A program made the position numbers and the translations under genes. Shown here piece after piece: positions 1 to 5,637 of a stretch of 19,552 nucleotides of DNA. Numbering within the stretch: the stretch's first letter is position 1; each line of letters begins with the position of its first letter. This stretch comes from an uncultured Devosia sp. Its GTDB lineage: Bacteria; Pseudomonadota; Alphaproteobacteria; Rhizobiales; Devosiaceae. Under the pieces are notes generated by a model, which was given only the letters and a program-made list of their open reading frames with translations, had not been told where the DNA came from and ran no database searches. Location: NCBI GenBank assembly GCA_913775215.1, contig CAJYKO010000089.1, forward strand, positions 1 through 19,552, in the 5' to 3' direction.

Positions 1-1286
1 ATGTCGAGGTTTTTGGGCGCGTCAAATCGGTCCAGGGTCTTCTCATAGAGGTCGTTGGCCCCGTACGCGAACTGCGCGTCGGTGGCCGCGTCATGATCGA
101 AGCCAGCGATGGCGAAACCTTGGCCGCCGAGATCATCGGCTTTCGCGATGGCCACGCGCTCTGCCTGCCCTTTGGCGAACTCGGCGGCGTGCGGCTCGGC
201 TGTAAGGCGGTGTTCAAGCGCCACGACGGCGCGGTCAATCCATCCATGGCCTGGCTCGGCCGGGTCATCAATGCCAATGGCGAGCCGATCGATGGCATGG
301 GGCCATTGCCGCGCGGCGCCAAATCCTATCCGCTGCGACAATCCCCGCTCGCCGCGCATGATCGCGTCCGCGTCGGCGCGCCGCTCGATCTTGGCGTGCG
401 CACGCTCAATACCTTCACCACGCTCTGCGAAGGCCAGCGCATGGGCATCTTCGCCGGCTCGGGCGTGGGCAAGTCCGTTCTGATGTCGATGCTCGCACGC
501 AATACCAATGTCGACGTCTCGGTTATCGGCCTGATTGGCGAGCGCGGCCGCGAGGTGCACGAGTTCATTCAGGAATATCTTGGTGAAGAAGGCCTTCGCC
601 GCGCCGTTGTCGTCGTCGCGACATCGGACGAAGCCGCGCTGATGCGCCGGCAAGCTGCCTATATCTCCCTCTCGCTGTCTGAATATTTCCGTGACGAGGG
701 CAAGCGTGTCCTCTGCATGATGGACTCGCTCACCCGCTTTGCCATGGCGCAGCGCGAGATCGGTCTTTCGATCGGCGAACCCCCTACCGCCAAGGGTTAT
801 CCACCGACAGTTTTCACAGAATTGCCACGTTTGCTCGAAAGAGCCGGCCCAGGGACGCCTACGACCGGTTCTATTACCGGTCTTTTTACCGTTTTGGTGG
901 AAGGTGATGATCACAATGAGCCAATTGCGGATGCCGTGCGCGGTATTCTCGACGGGCACATCGTGATGGAGCGCGGTATTGCCGAGCGGGGTCGTTATCC
1001 TGCCGTCAACGTGCTCCGGTCCATCTCGCGCACCATGCCAGGGTGCGTACCGCCCGATTTTCGGCCGGTACTGGCAAGGGCGAGGGAGCTCATGTCCATT
1101 TACTCGGACATGGAGGAGCTGATCCGGTTGGGGGCATACCGCAAAGGGTCGGATCCGAATGTGGACCTTGCCATCGGTATCAACCCGAAGCTGGAGGCGT
1201 TTTTAAGCCAGCAGCGGGAAGAGACCACGACGGTTGAGGAGGGCTATCGACGCCTTGCCGAAATCATCGCGGAAGCCGGTGCTTAA
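1..1286 (+). CDS. fliI: FliI, flagellar export ATPase (5' end missing)
   Basis: FliI is the cytoplasmic ATPase of the flagellar type III export apparatus, related to the F1 beta subunit; it works with FliH and FliJ to deliver rod, hook and filament subunits to the FlhA/FlhB gate. The frame is open from base 3 to the stop at 1284-1286, and the first visible residues (VEVFGRVKSVQG) are those of the FliI N-terminal beta-barrel, so the gene begins before the window and the ATG at 93 is internal. The Walker A loop (AGSGVGKS) lies at nt 453-476, followed by the GERGREV segment and the Walker B strand ending in MMDSLTRFA. Perhaps 10-40 residues are missing, judging by the usual family length of about 430-460. 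fliJ follows 62 bp downstream on the same strand. Identity is secure; only the start is unknown. Confidence 0.97.
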   Translation, partial: VEVFGRVKSVQGLLIEVVGPVRELRVGGRVMIEASDGETLAAEIIGFRDGHALCLPFGELGGVRLGCKAVFKRHDGAVNPSMAWLGRVINANGEPIDGMGPLPRGAKSYPLRQSPLAAHDRVRVGAPLDLGVRTLNTFTTLCEGQRMGIFAGSGVGKSVLMSMLARNTNVDVSVIGLIGERGREVHEFIQEYLGEEGLRRAVVVVATSDEAALMRRQAAYISLSLSEYFRDEGKRVLCMMDSLTRFAMAQREIGLSIGEPPTAKGYPPTVFTELPRLLERAGPGTPTTGSITGLFTVLVEGDDHNEPIADAVRGILDGHIVMERGIAERGRYPAVNVLRSISRTMPGCVPPDFRPVLARARELMSIYSDMEELIRLGAYRKGSDPNVDLAIGINPKLEAFLSQQREETTTVEEGYRRLAEIIAEAGA

Positions 1287-1348
1287 GGGTCTGTCGGGAG
1301 GGCTTATCGCCTTTTCGGAACTGGCTTGATGTGTAAGGAGTACAGGTC

Positions 1349-1762
1349 TTGAAATCGCGCAGCGAGAGCCTCATTCGGCTCAAGAAGTTCAATGTCGACG
1401 AAAAACGCCGGCAGGTCATGCAGATCGAAATGATGGTCGCGGACTTCGAGCGGATGGCCTCGGAACTCGATCAGCAGATCGAGATCGAGCAGACCAAGAC
1501 CGGCATTTCCGATGTCGCTCATTTTGCTTATTCCACCTTTGCCAAGGCCGCGCTGCAGCGCCGCGACAATCTCCTGGCCTCGGCCAATGACATGCGCGGC
1601 AAGCTCGAAAACGCGCAGGACCAGTTGGCCGAAGCGCTCGAAGACCTCAAAAAGGTCGAACTGCTCGATCAGCGCGAGCACGAGCGCGAGCGCCAGGAAC
1701 AGAACAAGCTTGAACAGGCAGATTTCGACGAGGTCGCCCGTCAGCGTTTTTTGAAGCGCTGA
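1349..1762 (+). CDS. fliJ: FliJ, flagellar export chaperone-like protein
   Basis: A 137-residue, highly charged, predicted almost entirely coiled-coil protein directly after fliI; this size, composition and position are those of FliJ, which inserts into the FliI hexamer and recycles export chaperones. Sequence similarity between FliJ proteins is low, so the call rests on context plus the heptad-like pattern rich in Glu, Gln, Arg and Leu (for example DLKKVELLDQREHERERQEQ). The start is a TTG, chosen because a strong ribosome site AAGGAG sits at 1335-1340, eight bases upstream, and the reading frame offers no better start. A palindromic hairpin at 1801-1824 ends the unit. Expected to be co-transcribed with fliI. 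Confidence 0.88.
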   Translation: MKSRSESLIRLKKFNVDEKRRQVMQIEMMVADFERMASELDQQIEIEQTKTGISDVAHFAYSTFAKAALQRRDNLLASANDMRGKLENAQDQLAEALEDLKKVELLDQREHERERQEQNKLEQADFDEVARQRFLKR

Positions 1763-1800
1763 CAGCAGCATGCTGCTGAGACAACCTCTGTCCCATAAGA

Positions 1801-1824
1801 AAAGGCTCGCCTAGGCGAGCCTTT
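1801..1824. terminator. Bidirectional terminator between fliJ and the PRC-barrel gene
   Basis: A perfect 24-bp palindrome (each arm AAAGGCTCGCCT), so the same hairpin forms in both RNAs, flanked by A-rich sequence on the left and T/C-rich sequence on the right. It lies 38 bp after the fliJ stop and 46 bp after the stop of the convergent PRC-barrel gene, where a shared terminator is expected. A second, shorter palindrome (CAGCAGCATGCTGCTG, 1763-1778) precedes it. Confidence 0.75.
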
Positions 1825-1870
1825 CCCTTCTCAAGGGTCCTCAGTGAGCAGGAAGACCTATGAGAAGCTC

Positions 1871-2545
1871 TTAGTTGGTCGCTGGAGCGACCGGAGCCAT
1901 GGTGTCGGCCGGAGCCATTGTGTCAGCCGGAGCCATTGTGTCAGCCGGAGCGGCTGGCGTCATGCCGTCTGCAGCAGGGGCAGCGCCGTCGGCCGGTTCA
2001 TCTTCGGCCCAGACGAAATCCGGGGCAGCGGTCAGGGCTTCAGCCGTGGTCGGGAGGACCCAACGTTCAGTGTTGTCGGCAGCCAGCGTGAATTCGAGCG
2101 AATTGAAGTCGACCGCAACGCTCTTTTCGCCGATGCCGAGGAAGCCACCGACGCCAATCACGGCAGCGGTGATCTGGCCGTCAGCGTCGAAAACGATGTC
2201 GGTGATGTTGCCGATTTCTTCAGCGTCGTCGCCGGTGCTGGAATAGACCGGCTGGCCGATCAGGCGCGAGCCGAGGTTATCGGTGTCAGCGGCGGTGTAG
2301 CCGGCCGACATATCCCAGGGTTCGTTCACGTCGGTGGTTTCAGCAGCGCCAGTGTCGACCGGAGCAGCTTCAGTAGTGGTGGTAGCGGGAGCCGCCGGGG
2401 TTTCTGTGCCCATTGCTGGAGCTTCAGTGCCCATGGCCGGGGCTTCGGTCGTGGTCGCCGGAGTTTCGGTGGTAGTGGTCTGGGCGAAAGCAGCGGTACC
2501 CATGAGCACGGCAACGGCCGTAGTAGTCAAAAGCGTGCGGATCAT
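1871..2545 (-). CDS. Secreted PRC-barrel domain protein
   Basis: A 224-residue protein with an N-terminal signal peptide (MIRTLLTTTAVAVLMGTAAFA, cleavage likely before QTTTT), a long Ala/Thr/Glu/Pro-rich linker (about residues 22-75), a PRC-barrel domain (about 85-155, from DNLGSRLIGQPVYSSTGDD to the VAVDFNSLEF strand) and a second low-complexity tail with the six-residue unit MAPADT repeated three times. Such PRC-barrel proteins are common in Hyphomicrobiales and probably act in the periplasm or at the envelope; no precise function is known. I chose ATG 2545 rather than an upstream in-frame start at 2611 because it begins a clean signal peptide and has GGAG about eight bases upstream. A good EcfG-type promoter (2635-2660) suggests induction by general stress. 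Confidence 0.85.
   Translation of the reverse strand: MIRTLLTTTAVAVLMGTAAFAQTTTTETPATTTEAPAMGTEAPAMGTETPAAPATTTTEAAPVDTGAAETTDVNEPWDMSAGYTAADTDNLGSRLIGQPVYSSTGDDAEEIGNITDIVFDADGQITAAVIGVGGFLGIGEKSVAVDFNSLEFTLAADNTERWVLPTTAEALTAAPDFVWAEDEPADGAAPAADGMTPAAPADTMAPADTMAPADTMAPVAPATN
1891..1944 (-). repeat. Three tandem 18-bp repeats encoding MAPADT units
   Basis: Three consecutive 18-bp units (on the plus strand CCGGAGCCATTGTGTCAG and one variant differing at two positions) at 1891-1908, 1909-1926 and 1927-1944, with a partial fourth. They lie inside the PRC-barrel gene and encode its Pro/Ala-rich C-terminal tail. The near identity at DNA level points to recent slippage expansion, so copy number may vary between strains. 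Confidence 0.9.
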
Positions 2546-2634
2546 TGTAGGCTCCAAAGGTTCATCGTTGTCATGAACAGGGCCATGTGGTGTGTACTTG
2601 CCGGTAGGCACCGCATGGCCCGTTATGGTTGGAC

Positions 2635-2660
2635 AACGTCACGTCCCCACGAGCCGTTCC
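2635..2660 (-). promoter_or_regulatory. EcfG-type general stress promoter of the PRC-barrel gene
   Basis: Read on the minus strand, GGAAC (2660-2656), 17 bases, then CGTT (2638-2635). This matches the alphaproteobacterial EcfG (general stress response) consensus GGAAC-N16/17-CGTT exactly. It points toward the PRC-barrel gene with a leader of roughly 85 nt. PRC-barrel genes are recurrent members of EcfG regulons, so motif and target agree. No expression evidence is available. Confidence 0.7.
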
Positions 2661-2755
2661 GAAGCAATTTTTGCTATTTGGGGTGGAACCTGCGAAATCC
2701 CCACGCACAGGCGGATGGATGGTGGCCTGAGCTAGCACAATTTTTGCGCGAGAGT

Positions 2756-2907
2756 TGAAAAGGCCGGCTCCCGCAGTGCGGTGCCGGCCCTTTCCGCCTC
2801 CCTGGCGGATTGGTCGCGTCCTGCGAAGACAAGAATTCGCGTTCTTGCCGTAGCACCACACATTGGTTGCCGCCCGGCAGGACGCGCTCTATGAGCGACA
2901 AATCCAC
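2756..2907 (-). ncRNA. Candidate structured small RNA (unknown family)
   Basis: The 419-bp gap between the PRC-barrel and GNAT genes contains nested base pairing. The outer stem pairs 2807-2824 (GGATT, a mismatch, GTCGC, GTCCTGC) with 2877-2905 (GCAGGAC, an 11-nt bulge, GCGAC, a mismatch, AATCC). Inside it are hairpins CAAGAA/TTCTTG (2830-2847) and ACCA/TGGT (2855-2867). On the minus strand these are followed by a CCGCC/GGCGG hairpin (about 2793-2806) and a GC-rich terminator hairpin with TTTT. That order suits an independent RNA of about 150 nt, or a structured 3' UTR of the GNAT gene. A perfect CtrA box lies about 50 bp upstream of the presumed 5' end. It does not match tRNA, tmRNA, SRP RNA or RNase P. 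Its length resembles 6S RNA, but the layout does not convince me. Competing small reading frames lack ribosome sites. Confidence 0.4.
2758..2789 (-). terminator. Terminator hairpin of the candidate small RNA
   Basis: Arms GCCGGCC and GGCCGGC (2783-2789 with 2762-2768) enclose an inner CCGCA/TGCGG pairing. On the minus strand the hairpin is followed by TTTTC, a short U-tract. On the plus strand no U-tract follows directly, so the orientation is minus. It would end the candidate RNA or GNAT transcripts before the PRC-barrel promoter. Confidence 0.55.
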
Positions 2908-2953
2908 AATAGCGCAGGAATTAGGGCAGGAGTCCGCTGGCCGGGTTAATGCG

Positions 2954-2968
2954 TTAAATTTGACTTAA
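2954..2968 (-). promoter_or_regulatory. Perfect CtrA consensus box
   Basis: TTAAATTTGACTTAA is an exact TTAA-N7-TTAA, the full binding consensus of the cell-cycle regulator CtrA; a further TTAA lies at 2946-2949. It overlaps the stop codon of the minus-strand GNAT gene, so it is unlikely to serve that gene. In the minus direction it faces the candidate structured RNA, with a possible -10 element TATTGT near 2910. The box is symmetric, so direction is inferred from context. Confidence 0.5.
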
Positions 2969-3423
2969 TTCGAAAGGAACGCGCTATCTTTATCGTAGTC
3001 GCGCATGGCCCGATGCGGCATGCCGCCATCCATGAATTCAGGGCCGAATTCTACGAAGCCTAACTTATGATAAAGCCCGAGCTTGTCGGATTGGGCTGTC
3101 AGATAGAATTTGTCGCGGCCCTTTTGGCGAGCATCTGCCATTGCGGCCTCGATCAGTTGGCGCGCTACGCCCTGGCCGCGATGGTGGAGGCGCACGGCGA
3201 CCCGACCGATCTTGATGTGCTCGGGATAGTCGATGAGCCGCAGGGTGCCGACCACTTCGCCATCGGCAATCGCCACATAGTGGGTCGCCCTCAGATCGAG
3301 CTCGTCGTTCTCCTCTTCCTCCGGCACCTTCTGCTCCCAAACGAACACCTCGCGCCGGAGCGCAAAAGCTGCGTTGCACAGGGTCGAAAAGGCGGGGACG
3401 GTGAGAATGGTAAGGCTGGACAT
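2965..3423 (-). CDS. GNAT-family N-acetyltransferase
   Basis: A 152-residue single-domain acetyltransferase. The segment RREVFVWEQKVPEEEENDELD followed by THYVAIADGEVVGTLRL is typical of small ElaA-like GNAT proteins, and RVAVRLHHRGQGVARQLI (roughly residues 75-95) is the acetyl-CoA binding motif A with its RGQGVA pyrophosphate loop; YHKLGFVEFG is the C-terminal motif. It transfers an acetyl group from acetyl-CoA to an unknown amine. ATG 3423 gives the expected N-terminus; an in-frame TTG at 3465 would add 14 residues, and neither start has a strong ribosome site. The metallopeptidase gene ends 57 bp upstream on the same strand, so the two may share a transcript. No substrate can be assigned. 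Confidence 0.85.
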   Translation of the reverse strand: MSSLTILTVPAFSTLCNAAFALRREVFVWEQKVPEEEENDELDLRATHYVAIADGEVVGTLRLIDYPEHIKIGRVAVRLHHRGQGVARQLIEAAMADARQKGRDKFYLTAQSDKLGLYHKLGFVEFGPEFMDGGMPHRAMRDYDKDSAFLSN

Positions 3424-3480
3424 GAGCGGGATGTAGCAGGCGGCAGCAGTGCGGTGAAGCGCCAACGTCCGCCAGCTTAC

Positions 3481-4569
3481 TCATTCCACCTCATCCAGCG
3501 CAGCCAATTGCTCCAATGCCGGTGCCTGATGCACGAGGTCGTTGACGAAGGCCAGCTTCCCGATCACGGGTGGTGACAGCACGAAGGGATAGGCATCGGT
3601 TTGGCCCATCGCCCGGTTGAGATTGTTGAGCAACGAGGCCAGCGGGATCCAGTTGTCGATGATCTCGCTCATATCGGGCGCCATATAGGGGTCGAACCGA
3701 ACGGGCGGGATGGCGAGGCTCTCGTCACCGGTGCGTGGCTTGGCGCGAATGCCGAAGGCGGCGGCCATTTCCACCGTGTCGGTGATGTGAAGATAATGCG
3801 CGAAGGTTTCGGCGAAATCCTCCCATGGATGGGCGGTCGCATAGGCGCTGATATGGGTTGCGGGCCAGCCGGCCGGAGCGCCATTGGCATAATAGCTCTT
3901 GAGCGCCTGCCCATAATCGGCCCGCTCGTCCCCGAACAGCTCGCGATAGCGCGCTTCCGGTGGCTTTTCGCGCACGAGCAGGTCCCAATAATGGTGCCCG
4001 ATCTCGTGACGGAAATGTCCGAGCAACGTCCGGTAAGGTTCGCCCATGCCCGTCCGCCGCCGCTCCCGTTCCGCATCGTCGGCTTCGGCGAGCGCGATGG
4101 TGATGATGCCGTTTTCGTGCCCGGTCATGACAGGCGCATTGCCATCGGCGAGAAAACGAAAGGCCAAGCCGTGCTCGGGATTTTCGAGCCGCGTTTCGAG
4201 CGGCAGGCCGAGCCGCAGCAGCGAATAGAAGAGCCGCTTCTTTGCCCGCTCGATCGTTTGCCAGCGTGTGAGATTGTCTGGATCATCAAGCGCCGGAATG
4301 GTTTCGTTGTGCCGGCAGGCGAGACAAAAGATCGGCCCACCTTCTTCCTGCGTCACCAGCCAATTGCAGGCCCCGTGCCGCGCATTATCGCAATAAATAT
4401 AGGTCTTGCCCGGTACAGCCGGCGCCGTCCAGGCGCCATCGGTCGATGGATCGAGCGAGACCAGCGCATTTTCCTCGGGCAGGTAGCCAAGGGAATGGCC
4501 GCAATGCTCGCAGCGGTTGTTCTCGAAATAAACGGTATTGCCGCAGTGGTCGCAGGAGAAAAGCTGCAT
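3481..4569 (-). CDS. Zinc-ribbon putative metallopeptidase (DUF2248-type)
   Basis: A 362-residue protein of the putative zinc-binding metallopeptidase family. The N-terminus carries a zinc ribbon (Cys6, Cys9, Cys20, Cys23) and a second Cys set (Cys60, Cys68, Cys82, Cys85). The catalytic signature HEIGH is at 188-192, in the context FRHEIGHHYWDLL, with conserved ERADYGQAL and PWEDFAETFAHYLHI segments after it that probably supply the third zinc ligand. Its substrate is unknown. It has no signal peptide or membrane span, so it is probably cytoplasmic. I chose ATG 4569 because the zinc ribbon starts directly after it and a GAGG lies about six bases upstream; an ORF extension to 4692 would add an unconserved-looking stretch that overlaps the divergent promoter region. 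The GNAT gene follows 57 bp downstream. Confidence 0.85.
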   Translation of the reverse strand: MQLFSCDHCGNTVYFENNRCEHCGHSLGYLPEENALVSLDPSTDGAWTAPAVPGKTYIYCDNARHGACNWLVTQEEGGPIFCLACRHNETIPALDDPDNLTRWQTIERAKKRLFYSLLRLGLPLETRLENPEHGLAFRFLADGNAPVMTGHENGIITIALAEADDAERERRRTGMGEPYRTLLGHFRHEIGHHYWDLLVREKPPEARYRELFGDERADYGQALKSYYANGAPAGWPATHISAYATAHPWEDFAETFAHYLHITDTVEMAAAFGIRAKPRTGDESLAIPPVRFDPYMAPDMSEIIDNWIPLASLLNNLNRAMGQTDAYPFVLSPPVIGKLAFVNDLVHQAPALEQLAALDEVE

Positions 4570-4712
4570 GGGGCCCTCGCATTTGCGCTTTGGACAATGT
4601 TGCCATTGTCGCCCCGTTCCGGCTTCCGGCAAATATCCCTGTGCCCCTTCTCGCCCGGGACTTGCCAGAGTGCCCCAAACCCGCAATGTCACGGCGAAAC
4701 GGAGACGTTGCC

Positions 4713-5324
4713 ATGACGGTCGAATTCCTGATCACCACGCTCATCGTGGTCGTGTCGCCTGGCGCCGGTGCGCTCTACACCATCGCTGCGGGCCTCGGGC
4801 GTGGTGCCCGCGCCAGCCTCTGGGCGGCCTTCTTCTGCACCCTTGGCATCGTCCCGCACATGATCGCCGCCATTACGGGCCTTGCTGCTATCCTCCATGC
4901 CAGTGCGCTGGCCTTCGAGATCATCAAATATCTCGGCGTTGCCTATCTCCTCTATATGGCCTGGGCAACCTTGCAGGAAACCGGCGCCCTCGCGATCAAG
5001 GCCGACGAAGCGAAAAAACCGCTCAAGGACATGGCGACCGAGATCATTCTGATGAATCTCCTCAATCCAAAGCTCTCGATCTTCTTTTTCGCTTTCCTGC
5101 CGCAGTTCGTACCCGCCGATGCCCCTGGCGCAATCCCGCAAATGCTGCACTTGAGCGGGGTCTTCATGGTCATGACCTTCGTCGTCTTCGCGCTTTACGG
5201 GCTCTTTGCCGCCGCCATCCGCAATCAGATCGTCTCGCGCCCGCAGATCATGACCTGGATGCGCCGCTCTTTTGCCGCTGCCTTCGTTGCCCTCGGCGCC
5301 AAGCTCGCACTCACCCAGCGATAA
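4713..5324 (+). CDS. LysE-family amino-acid/metabolite exporter
   Basis: A 203-residue inner-membrane protein with about six hydrophobic segments. The N-terminal pattern VVSPGAGALYTIAAGLGRGAR is the variant of the LysE/RhtB motif (SPGP...GLxxG), and MNLLNPKLSIFFFAFLPQFV in the middle is the second hallmark of the family. These proteins export amino acids or related metabolites; the substrate cannot be told from sequence. ATG 4713 is preceded by GGAG at 4701-4704 with eight bases between; frames extending back to 4446 overlap the divergent metallopeptidase gene and are not needed for the fold. It shares a 143-bp divergent promoter region with the metallopeptidase. Confidence 0.88.
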   Translation: MTVEFLITTLIVVVSPGAGALYTIAAGLGRGARASLWAAFFCTLGIVPHMIAAITGLAAILHASALAFEIIKYLGVAYLLYMAWATLQETGALAIKADEAKKPLKDMATEIILMNLLNPKLSIFFFAFLPQFVPADAPGAIPQMLHLSGVFMVMTFVVFALYGLFAAAIRNQIVSRPQIMTWMRRSFAAAFVALGAKLALTQR

Positions 5325-5332
5325 GATCCGCG

Positions 5333-5357
5333 GCAACCCTCGCCTTTGACATGCGTT
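5333..5357 (+). promoter_or_regulatory. Possible EcfG-type promoter of the DUF2934 gene
   Basis: GCAAC (5333-5337), 16 bases, CGTT (5354-5357): one mismatch from GGAAC-N16-CGTT. It would start transcription near 5364, giving a leader of about 24 nt that contains the GAGGAGG ribosome site. It is weaker evidence than the exact match upstream of the PRC-barrel gene. Confidence 0.35.
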
Positions 5358-5387
5358 AACCAAGGTCGTCAGGACGAGGAGGAATGC

Positions 5388-5585
5388 ATGGCACATCACG
5401 AGGAAGACAAGATCCGCGACCGCGCCTATCAGCTCTGGGATATGGCGGGCCAGCCCGAAGGGCAGGAGCAGGAATTCTGGTATCAGGCCGAGCGAGAGCT
5501 TGCCGAAGAGATCGAGGTCGATACGTCAAAGGAAGCATCGGCCTTGGACCTTCCGCCTGTTATCCCCGGCGGCATGACCAAATAA
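5388..5585 (+). CDS. Small DUF2934 protein
   Basis: A 65-residue acidic protein. The core DKIRDRAYQLWDMAGQPEGQ followed by EFWYQAERELAEE is the DUF2934 signature (Arg-x-Arg-Ala-Tyr, Trp, Gly-x-Pro-x-Gly, Trp-x-x-Ala), a small helical family frequent in alphaproteobacteria with no defined biochemical role. ATG 5388 is chosen over an upstream frame extension at 5346 because a very strong ribosome site GAGGAGG (5376-5382) sits immediately before it. A good hairpin terminator follows the stop by two bases, so it is probably monocistronic; a possible stress promoter lies at 5333-5357. Confidence 0.85.
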   Translation: MAHHEEDKIRDRAYQLWDMAGQPEGQEQEFWYQAERELAEEIEVDTSKEASALDLPPVIPGGMTK

Positions 5586-5587
5586 AT

Positions 5588-5614
5588 AAAGGGCGACCCC
5601 GAGGTCGCCCTTTT
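5588..5614. terminator. Bidirectional terminator between DUF2934 gene and flhA
   Basis: Stem GGGCGACC (5591-5598) / GGTCGCCC (5603-5610) with loop CCGA, followed by TTTT on the plus strand and, read on the minus strand, by TTTATTTATT. It lies just after the DUF2934 stop and 24 bp beyond the flhA stop, so it closes both convergent units. Confidence 0.88.
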
Positions 5615-5637
5615 CGTTTCCGCTTCACGGTAATCGC

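Noticed and set aside
1844..2758. Plus-strand Ser/Gly/Arg-rich open frame opposite the PRC-barrel gene
   Set aside because: Repeat-driven shadow; the minus strand has a signal peptide, a PRC-barrel domain and a stress promoter.
2674..2907. Minus-strand 77-codon frame in the gap before the PRC-barrel gene
   Set aside because: GTG start without ribosome site, Pro/Arg-rich sequence, and it runs through the terminator-like hairpin; the base-paired structure explains the region better.
2756..2907. Identification of the structured region as 6S RNA
   Set aside because: The length fits, but the helix order (closed long stem, then two 3' hairpins with a terminator) is not the 6S layout and no ygfA or zapA is near.
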